Positions 49,153-58,465 of a stretch of 64,000 nt of DNA are shown here, piece by piece (positions within the stretch are counted from its first letter, which is position 1; each line of letters opens with the position of its first letter). The notes under the pieces were generated by a model. The model was not told the DNA's origin. It searched no databases and worked only from the letters and a program-made list of their open reading frames with translations. The position numbers and the translations under genes were made by a program. The stretch spans positions 620,001 to 684,000 of the forward strand of contig JAFLBS010000001.1 in NCBI GenBank assembly GCA_017303755.1. Direction: 5' to 3'. The DNA is from Flavobacteriales bacterium. GTDB lineage: Bacteria > Bacteroidota > Bacteroidia > Flavobacteriales > Flavobacteriaceae.

Positions 49153-49477
49153 ATCAAAAATAATAAAATGCTTCTTCAATATGTTCGATATAAAAATTAA
49201 ATCATAATCTTTCTACTTCGTCTTTTCCGCGTAGGCGGAAATCCATTTTTATAAGAATAGTGCAACTTTATTAATTACCTTTTGCAATTATTAAATATAA
49301 TTTAGACATGTTTTAAATTAGATTTCCGCCTTCGCGGAAAAGACGTTACGAAAAGAAGCAAATCATTCAAAACAATGGGCTATTTTATTTTATGTGGATT
49401 TCCGCCTACGTGCCAAAGACGTTAAAAAGATACCATCAAAAATAATAAAACGCTTCTTCAATATGTTCGATATGAAA
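49153..49477 (-). repeat. Duplicated 3' end of yraN, 282 bp apart
   Basis: The last ~43 bp of the yraN gene (49435-49477) recur at 49153-49195 in the same orientation, and the first copy still reads YIEHIEEAFYYF plus stop. Three or four bases differ. The DNA between the copies is the REP-like cluster described separately. The rest of 49061-49152 holds an imperfect hairpin of CCACGGATTTCACAG type. Confidence 0.75.
49219..49421. repeat. Three REP-like 25-bp palindromic units
   Basis: The unit GATTTCCGCC(T/A)(T/A)CGCGGAAA-AGACG occurs inverted at 49219-49243 and direct at 49321-49345 (one mismatch), and again at 49397-49421 with a broken right arm. Each unit contains a TTCCGC/GCGGAA stem. Units 1 and 2 can form a long cruciform. 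Confidence 0.75.
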
Positions 49478-49795
49478 ATCGTTGGCTTCTTTGTTAATGG
49501 CAATAATATCAAAACGAACGTCTACATCCAAATCGCGTGAAACAACGTATTCATTTACGGCTTTTACTAACAGTTGTATTTTTTTAGGTTTAACAAAATC
49601 CTGCGGTAACCCAAAATCAATTGATGAGCGTGTTTTGACTTCTACAATGGCCAAAATGTTTTCTTTTTGAGCAATAATGTCAATTTCGGCTTTTTGAAAC
49701 ACCCAATTCGTTTCGAGAATTTCATAGCCGTTTTGTTGCAGAAAATCTACAGCCAATTCTTCTCCGAGTTTACCTAGTTCGTTGTGGGAAGCCAT
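49436..49795 (-). CDS. yraN: YraN (UPF0102) family protein
   Basis: The 119-residue protein begins HNELGKLGEELAVDFLQQNGYEILE and has IDIIAQKENILAIVEVKTRSS, the PD-(D/E)xK-like strand pattern of the family with a D, E and K at the nuclease positions. Whether YraN acts as a nuclease is unproven. The gene is single and on the minus strand. Its 3' end has been copied downstream (49153-49195). Confidence 0.85.
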   Translation of the reverse strand: MASHNELGKLGEELAVDFLQQNGYEILETNWVFQKAEIDIIAQKENILAIVEVKTRSSIDFGLPQDFVKPKKIQLLVKAVNEYVVSRDLDVDVRFDIIAINKEANDFHIEHIEEAFYYF

Positions 49796-49920
49796 GTCAT
49801 TGCGAGTTTACGAAGCAATCTTTTATATAAAATTACTGAACATCACTTTGTCATTTCGACGAAGGAGAAATCACATTTAGTGATTCAGATTATGAGATTC
49901 CTCGTTCCTCGGAATGACAA
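49796..49920. repeat. Dispersed hairpin repeat between yraN and LD-carboxypeptidase
   Basis: A stem of GTCATTTCGACGAAGGAG (from 49850) and CTCGTTCCTCGGAATGAC (to 49918) faces itself across about 30 bp, a common Bacteroidota repeat. TCATTGCGAG...CGAAGCAATC at 49799-49820 is related to pieces near 51.7-51.8 kb. Confidence 0.65.
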
Positions 49921-49925
49921 AATTG

Positions 49926-50885
49926 CTAATCAAATATAACTTTACTTTCCAATTCATTTACTTCCATCGAGACTTGTTTTCCGAAAATCAATGCACGATT
50001 ATCGGCCATGTGCCCGGCTGGGAAATTGTATATAATTGGGATGTTGTACTCTTTACAAACGTCTTCAATAATTTGGTTGGCGTTTTTGCCCCACGGAATG
50101 TCGTTGTCTTTCATTTTGGTCATTCCACCTACTATAATTCCTTTGATGCTTTCTAGACAACCGTTGCGTTTGAGGTTCATCATCATGCGATCGATGTGGT
50201 ACAAATATTCGTCTAAATCTTCTAAAAACAGAATCTTATCATTACAATCTATCGACGATGGCGAACCAAATAAACTATACAAAATGGATAAATTCCCGCC
50301 AACTAATTCGCCTTTCGCTGAACCCAAACGATTCATAGGATCGCACGGAACGGCATATTCTAAATGCTCACCAAATAGAGATTTACGCAGCGTTTCTTTG
50401 GCTTCTTCAGTTGCTTTTGAACTCACGGGCATGATGCCGTGTATCGATTGAAAACCCATCGTATTCAAATGACTGTGCAAAACGGTTACATCGCTAAAAC
50501 CGACAATCCATTTCGGACTTTCTTTAAATTTGGTAAAATCCAATTTATCGATCATACGCACGGTTCCGTAACCGCCACGAACGCACCAAATCGCTTTTAT
50601 GTTGGGATTGTCTAATTGCGTTTGAAAATCGGCTGCGCGTTGCTCATCAGTTCCGGCTAATTGATTCAAATCGAGTCCAATAGTTTTACCAATTACGACT
50701 TCCAAACCCCAACTTTTCAACCATGAAATGGCGGGTTGTAAATTGTCTTCTATGTTTTTACGCGCTGTAGCAACGATGGCAATAGTGTCGCCTTTTTTTA
50801 AATACGGTGGTGTAATCATTTTCTTTTGGGAATGAAGTTGGCTAAAGAATAGAGAGAATAGAATATAGAAAATAGACTTTTTCAT
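49926..50885 (-). CDS. LD-carboxypeptidase (S66 family)
   Basis: The 319-residue protein has a signal peptide (about 1-19) and S66 features: DTIAIVATARK near the start, GGYGTVRMID (loop before the active site), the serine in WIVGFSDVTVLHS (about 120) and FPAGHMADNRALIFG with the His. It cleaves the L-Lys-D-Ala bond of tetrapeptide stems in peptidoglycan recycling. The signal peptide places it in the periplasm, which differs from cytosolic LdcA. The gene upstream on the same strand, 27 bp away, encodes an outer-membrane-like protein. Confidence 0.85.
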   Translation of the reverse strand: MKKSIFYILFSLFFSQLHSQKKMITPPYLKKGDTIAIVATARKNIEDNLQPAISWLKSWGLEVVIGKTIGLDLNQLAGTDEQRAADFQTQLDNPNIKAIWCVRGGYGTVRMIDKLDFTKFKESPKWIVGFSDVTVLHSHLNTMGFQSIHGIMPVSSKATEEAKETLRKSLFGEHLEYAVPCDPMNRLGSAKGELVGGNLSILYSLFGSPSSIDCNDKILFLEDLDEYLYHIDRMMMNLKRNGCLESIKGIIVGGMTKMKDNDIPWGKNANQIIEDVCKEYNIPIIYNFPAGHMADNRALIFGKQVSMEVNELESKVIFD

Positions 50886-50911
50886 TTAGATATAAAATCG
50901 ATAAAGCAAAT

Positions 50912-51511
50912 CTAATAATTTTTATGCCAACCAAAACCATAGTTGATTCCTAAACCTATAAAAGAGGTTTTTGAAATGTTTCCGTAAAGTTTAAAACCAA
51001 TACTTCTAGAAAACGAAGTGGGTTGACCAACTGGAATTAGAAGATAAATTCGGTAGCGCTCTTTATTGCGATTGAACCATTTGATGTTCATTTCAAAAGG
51101 CAAACCTACACCGTCTTGAACCTCAAAATTACGAATATCGTTCTCTACGTAAGTAAACTCTTTATGCTTTACATAACCTACTCCCGCTGAATAACTAAAG
51201 GAATGGTTGTCGTAGATTTTCCGTTTTCCGTATAATAAAGCAAACTCATCGGTTTGTTCGACAACTTCAAATGCTGGAAAAAAAACAAAAAGAAATTTTC
51301 CTTCTAGTTGAATGTTATTGGTATAACGTAAAGTGAACAAATTGTCTTTGGTTTGATAATTTAAGCTGACTCCATTTGAAAATCCACCCGAACTACCAAA
51401 AGCGGGACCAAAATAATATTCAGAAAAAAGAATTGGATTGGTTTTTTCTTGCGACCAGCAATTCAGCATTAGCAGTAAAGCGAATGTTGTGAGTAAAATT
51501 TGTTTGTTCAT
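50912..51511 (-). CDS. Hypothetical secreted beta-rich protein
   Basis: From the ATG at 51511 (a TTG at 51526 is rejected) the product is 199 residues with a signal peptide ending LNCWSQ. The mature part has alternating strands (GSSGGFSNGVSLNYQTKDNLFTLRYTNN; SFSYSAGVGYVKHKEF; FKLYGNISKTSFIGLGINYGFG), as in small outer-membrane beta-barrels. No family is recognised. It ends 27 bp before the LD-carboxypeptidase. Confidence 0.55.
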   Translation of the reverse strand: MNKQILLTTFALLLMLNCWSQEKTNPILFSEYYFGPAFGSSGGFSNGVSLNYQTKDNLFTLRYTNNIQLEGKFLFVFFPAFEVVEQTDEFALLYGKRKIYDNHSFSYSAGVGYVKHKEFTYVENDIRNFEVQDGVGLPFEMNIKWFNRNKERYRIYLLIPVGQPTSFSRSIGFKLYGNISKTSFIGLGINYGFGWHKNY

Positions 51512-51526
51512 AGCTTTTTTATCCAA

Positions 51527-51807
51527 ATATAGTTTTTTTTGAACGCTGATGAAACGGATTGTAGCGATTTCCGCGGATGTATTTGATTACTGTATTTGAC
51601 TGAAGGATTGTAGGGCTTTAAGATTGTAGGATAAAAAATAGTTTTACTGAAACGGATTGCCCTAGCCCTGATTGCTTCGCCAGTTCGCTGCGCTAGTGTG
51701 CAGTGAAAATCCTTTTGCTTTTTTCTTTAAAAAGCAAAAGATTGCAACGAATAGCAGGAAATAGCTTCTGATTGCTTCGTGCCTCGCAATGACAACGATT
51801 AATTTAC
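51527..51807. repeat. Intergenic region with dispersed repeats upstream of metG
   Basis: The 309-bp gap contains two GATTGCTTCG pieces (about 51680 and 51772), the second followed by TGCCTCGCAATGACA, and CAGTTCGCTGCGCTAGTGTG (about 51692). These belong to the dispersed families seen at 49.8 and 62.0 kb. No gene is seen. Confidence 0.55.
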
Positions 51808-51815
51808 TATTTTTG
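51808..51815 (+). promoter_or_regulatory. TATTTTTG promoter element of metG
   Basis: TATTTTTG matches TAnnTTTG and lies 21 bp before the metG ATG. Confidence 0.5.
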
Positions 51816-51835
51816 CACTTTATATACCATTTACA

Positions 51836-53905
51836 ATGTTAGAAAATCCAAAAAGATATACGATTACAGCAGCGTTGCCTTATACCAATGGACCGATTCA
51901 TATTGGTCATTTGGCCGGAGTTTACGTTCCGTCTGATATTTACGCTCGTTATTTGCGTTTGCAAGGAAAGGACGTGGCGTTTATGTGCGGAAGCGATGAA
52001 CACGGCGTTGCGATTTCGATGAAAGCCAAAAAAGAAGGCATTACACCACAAGAAGTGATTGACAAATACGACGGAATTATTCGCAAATCATTCATTGATT
52101 TCGGGATTTCGTTTGATAATTATTCGCGTACATCAGCTCAAATTCACCACGATACGGCTTCTGAATTTTTCAGAACCTTGTACGATAAAGGCGATTTTAT
52201 AGAGCAAGTTACTGAGCAATTGTACGACGCCAAAGCCGATCAGTTTTTGGCCGATCGATTTGTGACAGGAACATGTCCGAGATGCGAAAATCCGGAAGCC
52301 TACGGCGATCAATGTGAACGTTGTGGTTCGACGTTGAACGCAACTGATTTGATCAATCCGAAATCGACGATTACGGGTGAAACTCCGATTTTAAAAGAAA
52401 CCAAACACTGGTTTTTACCTTTGGACAGATACCAAGATTTTCTGACGAATTGGATATTGGTGGAACATGCCAAAGACTGGAAAACCAATGTATTAGGACA
52501 AGTAAAATCGTGGTTGGACGATGGTTTGAAACCGCGTGCTGTAACGCGTGATTTGGATTGGGGAATTGACGTTCCGGTAGAAGGCGCAACAGGAAAAAAA
52601 TTATACGTTTGGTTTGATGCACCGATTGGGTACATTTCGGCTACCAAAGAATGGGCGGCGCGAGAAGGTAAAAATTGGGAAGATTATTGGAAGAATGAAG
52701 ACACGAAATTGGTTCATTTTATCGGGAAAGACAATATTGTATTTCACTGTATTATTTTCCCCGCGATGTTGAAAGCTGAGGGAAGTTTTATTTTACCTGA
52801 TAACGTTCCGGCAAATGAGTTTTTGAATTTGGAAGGCAATAAACTGTCGACTTCAAAAAATTGGGCGGTTTGGTTGCACGAATATTTAGAAGATTTTCCA
52901 GGAAAGCAAGACGTGTTGCGTTATGCGTTGACAGCAAATGCTCCAGAAACTAAGGATAATGATTTTACTTGGAAGGATTTTCAAGCGAGAAATAACAATG
53001 AATTGGCGGCTGTTTTTGGCAATTTCATCAATCGAATTGTGGTGTTGACCAACAAATATTACGATGGTGTTGTTCCGACTCCGAATGAATTTACCGAAGT
53101 GGATGAGCAAACTTTAGCCGAATTAAAAGCGTATCCATCGGTGATTTCGAGTTCGATTGAGCGTTATCGATTTAGAGAAGCACAAGTTGAATTGATGAAT
53201 GTGGCGCGTTTAGGGAACAAATATTTGGCCGATGAAGAACCGTGGAAAATGGTAAAAACTGATCCGGAACGTGTAAAAACTCAAATGTATGTAGCGTTGC
53301 AAATTGCTTCGGCATTGGCAATTCTATCAGAGCCTTTTTTACCGTTTACATCTAAAAAATTATGTACCGCATTGAATATTGAATTGAATGATTGGAATTT
53401 GGATTTCGATCAATGGAATTCAGCAAAAGCAGGTCATACAATTAATCAATGTGAAATTTTGTTTGCTCAAATCGAAGACAGTGAAATTCAAAATCAAATT
53501 GACAAATTAGAAGCCACTAAGAAAGCAAATGTGGTTGAAAATACTATGGAAGAAACTACACTAACACCACAAAAACCAACTGCTACTTTTGATGATTTTA
53601 CCAAATTGGATTTGCGAGTTGGAACCATCATTGAAGCCGAAAAAATGCCCAAAGCCGATAAACTTTTGGTGTTAAAAATTGATACTGGATTGGATGTGAG
53701 AACCGTTGTTTCGGGAATAGCAGAACATTTTTCACCTGAAGAAGTGATTGGAAAACGCGTCACTATTTTGGCCAACTTAGCACCAAGAGCATTGCGTGGA
53801 GTAGAAAGTCAAGGTATGATTTTGATGACCAACAACAGCGAAGGCAAATTGGTTTTTATAAATCCGGATGTGGATGGAGTTGAAAATGGCGCGACGATTA
53901 GTTAA
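51836..53905 (+). CDS. metG: Methionine--tRNA ligase
   Basis: The 689-residue enzyme has the class I HIGH motif in PIHIGHLAG (about 20-28), the KMSKS-equivalent KLSTSKNW, and the zinc knuckle [19 protein letters not shown]. An OB-fold tRNA-binding domain forms the C-terminus ([29 protein letters not shown], from about 580), as in dimeric MetRS. It charges tRNAMet. First gene of a plus-strand series with adenosine deaminase and a HAD phosphatase following closely. Confidence 0.95.
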   Translation: MLENPKRYTITAALPYTNGPIHIGHLAGVYVPSDIYARYLRLQGKDVAFMCGSDEHGVAISMKAKKEGITPQEVIDKYDGIIRKSFIDFGISFDNYSRTSAQIHHDTASEFFRTLYDKGDFIEQVTEQLYDAKADQFLADRFVTGTCPRCENPEAYGDQCERCGSTLNATDLINPKSTITGETPILKETKHWFLPLDRYQDFLTNWILVEHAKDWKTNVLGQVKSWLDDGLKPRAVTRDLDWGIDVPVEGATGKKLYVWFDAPIGYISATKEWAAREGKNWEDYWKNEDTKLVHFIGKDNIVFHCIIFPAMLKAEGSFILPDNVPANEFLNLEGNKLSTSKNWAVWLHEYLEDFPGKQDVLRYALTANAPETKDNDFTWKDFQARNNNELAAVFGNFINRIVVLTNKYYDGVVPTPNEFTEVDEQTLAELKAYPSVISSSIERYRFREAQVELMNVARLGNKYLADEEPWKMVKTDPERVKTQMYVALQIASALAILSEPFLPFTSKKLCTALNIELNDWNLDFDQWNSAKAGHTINQCEILFAQIEDSEIQNQIDKLEATKKANVVENTMEETTLTPQKPTATFDDFTKLDLRVGTIIEAEKMPKADKLLVLKIDTGLDVRTVVSGIAEHFSPEEVIGKRVTILANLAPRALRGVESQGMILMTNNSEGKLVFINPDVDGVENGATIS

Positions 53906-53926
53906 TTTTTGCAATTAAAAAATTAT

Positions 53927-54931
53927 ATGAACCATTTTATATCCAAACTTCCCAAAGCCGAACTACACCTACACATTGAAGGTTCGTTTGAACCCGAATT
54001 GATGTTTGCTTTGGCGCAACGCAATCAAATTGACATTCCATATAAAACCATCGAAGAAGTGAAGCAAGCCTATAAATTTTCGTGTTTGCAGGATTTCTTA
54101 AATATCTATTACGCTGGCGCCAGTGTTTTGATTCACGAGCAGGATTTTTACGAACTCACGATGGCGTATTTAACCAAATGTCACGAAGAAAACATTGTAC
54201 ACACCGAAATCATGTTTGATCCGCAAACGCACACTCATCGCGGAGTTTCGTTTGAAACGGTAATTAACGGAATTCAAAGAGCCCGTGAAGAAGCGCAGCA
54301 AAAATGGGGAATTACATCATTGTTAATAATGAGTTATTTGCGTCATTTATCGGAAGAAGATGCTTTTGAAACCTTGCGTCAATCGTTACCGTTCAAACAT
54401 CTGATAAAAGCAGTTGGTTTGGATTCGTCTGAAAAGGGAAATCCGCCTTCAAAATTTTACAATGTTTTTGAAGCTTCTGCAAAAGAAGGTTATGTTTTGT
54501 TGGCGCATGCTGGTGAAGAAGGTCCGGCCGAATACGTTTGGGAAGCTATTGACGGTCTGAAAATTGTGCGTATTGACCATGGAAATAACTGTTTGACTGA
54601 TGCAAATTTAGTGGACGAAATCATCCGAAGAGATATGGCTTTGACGGTTTGTCCGCTTTCTAATTTAGAATTGAAAGTAGTTACTGATTTGAAAGAACAT
54701 CCCTTAAAAACAATGCTAACTAAAGGAATAAAAGCTACTGTAAATTCTGATGATCCAGCGTATTTTGGAGGTTATTTGAATCAGAATTTCCACTCTATCC
54801 AACAAGCTTTAAACCTTACCAAAGAAGAAATTATAATTTTAGCTAAAAACTCATTCCAATATTCATTATTAGATGAAAGTCGCAAGATTGAATTGTTGAA
54901 TTTAGTAGATGAATATTCAAAAAACAACTAA
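53927..54931 (+). CDS. add: Adenosine deaminase
   Basis: The ATG at 53927 gives 334 residues (TTG at 53909 is less likely). The metal-binding HLH in ELHLHIEGS, the LAHAGEEG motif, DHG in IDHGNNC and the NSDDPAYFGG end of the barrel identify the adenosine/adenine deaminase family. It hydrolyses adenosine (or adenine, in some relatives) to inosine and ammonia; the exact purine substrate is not certain. It starts 21 bp after metG and runs into the HAD gene. Confidence 0.88.
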   Translation: MNHFISKLPKAELHLHIEGSFEPELMFALAQRNQIDIPYKTIEEVKQAYKFSCLQDFLNIYYAGASVLIHEQDFYELTMAYLTKCHEENIVHTEIMFDPQTHTHRGVSFETVINGIQRAREEAQQKWGITSLLIMSYLRHLSEEDAFETLRQSLPFKHLIKAVGLDSSEKGNPPSKFYNVFEASAKEGYVLLAHAGEEGPAEYVWEAIDGLKIVRIDHGNNCLTDANLVDEIIRRDMALTVCPLSNLELKVVTDLKEHPLKTMLTKGIKATVNSDDPAYFGGYLNQNFHSIQQALNLTKEEIIILAKNSFQYSLLDESRKIELLNLVDEYSKNN

Positions 54932-54934
54932 ATT

Positions 54935-55624
54935 ATGTCGATTAAAGTAATCGCTTTTGATGCTGACGATACACTATTTGTAAACGAGCCTTATTTTCAG
55001 GAAACTGAGCGCAAATTTTGTGATTTAATGTCGGATTATTTGTCGCATCAAGGATTGTCTCAGGAGTTGTTTCGCGTTGAAATTCAGAATTTGGAATTGT
55101 ATGGTTACGGAATAAAAGGCTATATTCTTTCGATGATTGAAGCGGCAATGAAAATTTCAAACAATACCATTTCGATCGAAATTGTTGAAAAAATCATCGA
55201 ATACGGAAAAGAGCTTCTTCAAAAACCAATTGAATTATTGGATGGAGTTGAAGAAACTTTGAAGGAATTGAATGGAAAATACAAGTTAGTTGTTGCTACT
55301 AAAGGTGATTTGTTAGATCAAAGAAGAAAGTTACACAATTCGGGTTTGGGTCATTATTTCCACCACATTGAAGTAATGTCAGACAAAAAGGAAAAAGACT
55401 ATCACGATTTGCTCAAGCGATTAGAAATAAATCCAGATGAATTTTTTATGATTGGAAATTCACTAAAATCAGATGTTTTACCCGTTTTAGAAATTGGTGG
55501 CTATGCCGTTCATATTCCGTTTCATGCTACTTGGGAACACGAAAAAGTAAGTCATAAAGTAGAGCATCCGAACTTTAAAACTTTGGAAAAAATCACCGAA
55601 GTCTTGCCCATTTTATTAAAATAA
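54935..55624 (+). CDS. HAD-superfamily hydrolase
   Basis: The 229-residue protein has the HAD motif I FDADDTLFVNE (nucleophile Asp 10), motif II T in KLVVATKGD, motif III K and the Asp near MIGNSLKSDVLPV. The cap is helical (type C1). Likely a phosphatase for a nucleotide or sugar phosphate; substrate unknown. It begins 3 bp after the deaminase stop, so the two are co-transcribed and may share purine metabolism. Confidence 0.82.
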   Translation: MSIKVIAFDADDTLFVNEPYFQETERKFCDLMSDYLSHQGLSQELFRVEIQNLELYGYGIKGYILSMIEAAMKISNNTISIEIVEKIIEYGKELLQKPIELLDGVEETLKELNGKYKLVVATKGDLLDQRRKLHNSGLGHYFHHIEVMSDKKEKDYHDLLKRLEINPDEFFMIGNSLKSDVLPVLEIGGYAVHIPFHATWEHEKVSHKVEHPNFKTLEKITEVLPILLK

Positions 55625-55629
55625 ATTTC

Positions 55630-55717
55630 ACACTAATTACACTAATTTACACAAATCAGATTTGGTGGAATTACACAAACACAATCTTGAATTAGTGAAA
55701 ATTCGTGTAATTCGTGT
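55630..55717. repeat. Hairpin of the AATTCGTG family
   Basis: ACACTAATTACACTAATTT (55630-55648) pairs with AAATTCGTGTAATTCGTGT (55699-55717) with two mismatches. It separates the HAD gene from the acetyltransferase gene and may end the metG operon. Confidence 0.65.
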
Positions 55718-55726
55718 CTCTTAAGA

Positions 55727-56350
55727 ATGAAACAAAAACTCGACATTGAAACTTGGAACCGTAAAGAGCATTTTCTGTTTTTTAACCAAATGGAAGAGCC
55801 CTTTTTTGGTGTAACCATTGTTGTTGATTGTACCAAAGCCTACGAAAAAGCAAAAGAATTAGGAATTTCATTTTTCAGTTATTATTTGCATAAAACGTTA
55901 GTTGCTGTTAATTCAATCGAGAATTTTCGTTACCGTATTAAAGATAATGAAGTCTATATTTTTGATCAAATCGATGCCTCGGCCACCATTTTACGTGAAG
56001 ACAAAACGTTTGGCTTTTCGTTGATAGAGTTTGATGAAAATCTTTATGAATTTGCAGAAATCACTAAAAAGGAAATAGAACGAATTCAAACTACAACTGG
56101 ACTTTTCACAAGAGAATATCCTGAAAACTTGATTCACTTTTCGGCCTTACCGTGGGTGAATTTTACTTCTTTTTCGCACGCGAGAAGTTTCACTTGGCCT
56201 GACAGTTGCCCGAAAATTTCATTTGGCAAAATGATGGATGAAAATGGTAAAAAAACCATGTCAATGTCTATTCACGTTCACCACGGTTTGATGGACGGTT
56301 ACCATGTAGGCGAATTTGTAGAAGCTTTTGAAAAACTGATGAATAGTTAG
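55727..56350 (+). CDS. Type A chloramphenicol-acetyltransferase-like protein
   Basis: The 207-residue protein has the catalytic HHxxxDG motif in HVHHGLMDGYH (about 182-192) and the typical N-terminal start TWNRKEHFLFF. CAT enzymes transfer acetyl from acetyl-CoA to chloramphenicol; many chromosomal members have other or unknown acceptors. Antibiotic resistance cannot be assumed from sequence. The gene converges with the next, overlapping it by 4 nt. Confidence 0.82.
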   Translation: MKQKLDIETWNRKEHFLFFNQMEEPFFGVTIVVDCTKAYEKAKELGISFFSYYLHKTLVAVNSIENFRYRIKDNEVYIFDQIDASATILREDKTFGFSLIEFDENLYEFAEITKKEIERIQTTTGLFTREYPENLIHFSALPWVNFTSFSHARSFTWPDSCPKISFGKMMDENGKKTMSMSIHVHHGLMDGYHVGEFVEAFEKLMNS

Positions 56351-56790
56351 TTAATGTAAGTCCAATTAACACCGTCACTAATCACGGTTACCGTACGCAA
56401 ATTACCTTCATACATAAAAATTTGAGCGCTTCCTGTAGTTGAATTTTTAGGAAATAACAAACCTGTTGCTGTGGTTAATTGTGCTGTTATTGCATTTTGA
56501 ATATTGCGAATAATGTACATTCTACCTGGGAAAAGTGTTGGATTGGGCAATTCAAATTTGTCGTCTGTAGCAACCGGACTAATCGAAATATATACACCAT
56601 CATCAATCAGAACTGCCGAACCTGAAGTACCTGAACCATTTCCAGGAAGATTTACAACTTTTAGCGATACATTTCCATTTACATCTAATGTGCTTAAAGG
56701 TGTTGAAGTATTAATTCCAACCTGAGAAAAACCGTTTTGAGAAAAACAGCAAAACAGTAGTAACAAAAGCAATTGCTTTATGAATTTCAT
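56347..56790 (-). CDS. Secreted flavobacterial coat-like protein
   Basis: From the ATG at 56790 the product is 147 residues with a signal peptide ending FSQNGFSQ, then VGINTSTPLSTLDVNGNVSL, a start seen in many secreted Bacteroidetes proteins related to tail-fibre or adhesin sequences. The rest is beta-rich (VLIDDGVYISISPV). No T9SS sorting domain is present. Function unknown. Confidence 0.6.
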   Translation of the reverse strand: MKFIKQLLLLLLFCCFSQNGFSQVGINTSTPLSTLDVNGNVSLKVVNLPGNGSGTSGSAVLIDDGVYISISPVATDDKFELPNPTLFPGRMYIIRNIQNAITAQLTTATGLLFPKNSTTGSAQIFMYEGNLRTVTVISDGVNWTYIN

Positions 56791-56982
56791 ATTTTTTGGG
56801 TTCATATTTTAATGACAACATACTAAAGGTATTAAAAAAATCAGAACCTGCTAAGACAAAGTTTAGCGAAAACGTTTTCGTGTTGAAAAGTTGTTTTATA
56901 CTGTCGCATTCCTTCTACAGAAAAAGCAGAAAGGCAAGAACTATTATTCTCACCCTTCTCCATCCTCAATCATGAAATACCA

Positions 56983-57306
56983 CTATTTCCCAATCAACAG
57001 TAATTCACTCACAACTACGTCAGTTACATACCGTTTTTCACCATTTTTATCATCATAACTTCGGTGTGTCAGTTTTCCTTCGATGGCAATTTCTTTTCCT
57101 TTGGTTACATACTTTTCGATGATTTCGGCCGTTTTTCCCCAAGCAGTTAAGCGATGCCATTCGGTTTGTTCTACTTTTTCACCTTTATTATTGGTGTAAT
57201 TTTCATTGGTTGCCAAACTAAATTTAGCTACTTTCTTCCCACTTTCGATGGTTTTAATTTCTGGCTCTTGACCTACGTGTCCGATTAATTGAACTTTGTT
57301 TCTCAT
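56983..57306 (-). CDS. Single-stranded DNA-binding protein, tailless paralogue
   Basis: The 107-residue protein is a single OB-fold SSB: MRNKVQLIGHVGQEPEI, SLATNENYTNNKGE, EWHRLTAWGKTAEII, GKLTHRSYDDKNGEKRYVTDVVV. It ends right after the fold (LLIGK) and lacks the acidic DDDIPF-like C-terminal tail that recruits partner proteins. A close second copy lies directly upstream. It could act as a tail-less competitor or modulator of the main SSB. Confidence 0.88.
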   Translation of the reverse strand: MRNKVQLIGHVGQEPEIKTIESGKKVAKFSLATNENYTNNKGEKVEQTEWHRLTAWGKTAEIIEKYVTKGKEIAIEGKLTHRSYDDKNGEKRYVTDVVVSELLLIGK

Positions 57307-57333
57307 GGCGTATAATTATTATTAGTTACTTAT

Positions 57334-57651
57334 TTAGATTAATACTATTTCTTTAACAATGACTTCCGTTACATAGCGTTTCTCTCCGTTTTTATCATCA
57401 TAACTTCGGTGTGTTAATTTACCTTCAATAGCAACTTCTTTTCCTTTGGTTACGTACTTTTCGATGATTTCAGCAGGTTTCCCCCAAGCGGTTACTCTGT
57501 GCCATTCTGTTTGCTCGACTTTTTCACCGTTTTCTTTGTAATAAACTTCGTTGGTAGCAATGGTAAGATTGGCTACTTTTTTTCCTCCTTCTAGGTTTTT
57601 GATTTCAGGATCTTGACCTACGTTTCCAATTAACTGTACTTTGTTTCTCAT
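57334..57651 (-). CDS. Single-stranded DNA-binding protein, second tailless paralogue
   Basis: From ATG 57651 (a start at 57732 would add 27 unrelated residues) the product has 105 residues, very similar to the neighbour at 56983-57306 and likewise ending after the OB-fold (VKEIVLI) without an acidic tail. The pair is a local tandem duplication separated by 27 bp. Both probably bind ssDNA; neither looks like the housekeeping SSB. Confidence 0.88.
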   Translation of the reverse strand: MRNKVQLIGNVGQDPEIKNLEGGKKVANLTIATNEVYYKENGEKVEQTEWHRVTAWGKPAEIIEKYVTKGKEVAIEGKLTHRSYDDKNGEKRYVTEVIVKEIVLI

Positions 57652-57802
57652 GGCGTTTACAAATTTAATGTTAGTATTATTTATATGATTTTGTCGATGT
57701 TGCAATTGAATTGGTAACTTTCGACGATGCAAAGTTGCTATAACACGCTTTTTTTATTCGGTAACTAAGCGTTTATTTTCGGTTGTAACTATTTGTAACC
57801 GT

Positions 57803-57832
57803 TTGCAAACGGAACTATTTTTAGTATATTTG
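57803..57832 (+). promoter_or_regulatory. Consensus Bacteroidota promoter
   Basis: TTG (57803-57805), 19 bases, TATATTTG (57825-57832) is a complete -33/-7 promoter pointing at the DinB/YfiT gene that starts at 57906. Confidence 0.6.
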
Positions 57833-57905
57833 TTTGATTGTAAAGAATTTGAACGCCAAAATAACATCTCTATCATCAACCATTACACTTTACAATTAGA
57901 CACTT

Positions 57906-58454
57906 ATGGAAGCATCATTTGACTCTGAAAAACTCAGATTTCCAATAGGAAAATTCACTATTCCTGAACTCATTTCGGAATCCGACACTCATCAATGGAT
58001 TTCAGAAATCGAATCTTTTTCTAATCGAATTTACAATCTTACCCACTCACTTTCTATCGAACAATTGAATTGGAACTACCGACCAAACGGTTGGACAATC
58101 AAACAAGTAATTCATCATTGTGCCGACAGTCATATGAATAGTTTGATTCGATTTAAATTGGCTCTAACCGAAGAAATTCCGACCATCAAACCGTATGAAG
58201 AATCCAAATGGGCTGAATTAATTGATGGTGTAGACTATGACATTTCAGCTTCCCTAAAAATTATTGAAGGTGTTCATTACCGTTGGACATTACTTCTAAA
58301 AAATTTCACTAATGACGATTTTGCTCGACAATTCATTCATCCCGAGAGCAAAAAAACCTACCGTTTGGATGAAGCAACTGCCTTGTATGCTTGGCATTGC
58401 AATCATCATTTGGCACACATACATCAAGCTATCCACCATAAAGGACAATTTTAA
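57906..58454 (+). CDS. DinB/YfiT-family putative metal-dependent hydrolase
   Basis: The 182-residue protein has the YfiT-family opening LRFPIGKFTIPE and three histidines typical of the DinB fold's metal site: HHCADSH (about 75-81) and WHCNHHLAHIHQAI (about 162-175). The family includes bacillithiol transferases, but this organism's thiol is unknown, so the substrate is open. It has a full promoter upstream and a small zinc-ribbon gene follows 11 bp later. Confidence 0.82.
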   Translation: MEASFDSEKLRFPIGKFTIPELISESDTHQWISEIESFSNRIYNLTHSLSIEQLNWNYRPNGWTIKQVIHHCADSHMNSLIRFKLALTEEIPTIKPYEESKWAELIDGVDYDISASLKIIEGVHYRWTLLLKNFTNDDFARQFIHPESKKTYRLDEATALYAWHCNHHLAHIHQAIHHKGQF

Positions 58455-58465
58455 ATTTAAAAGCC

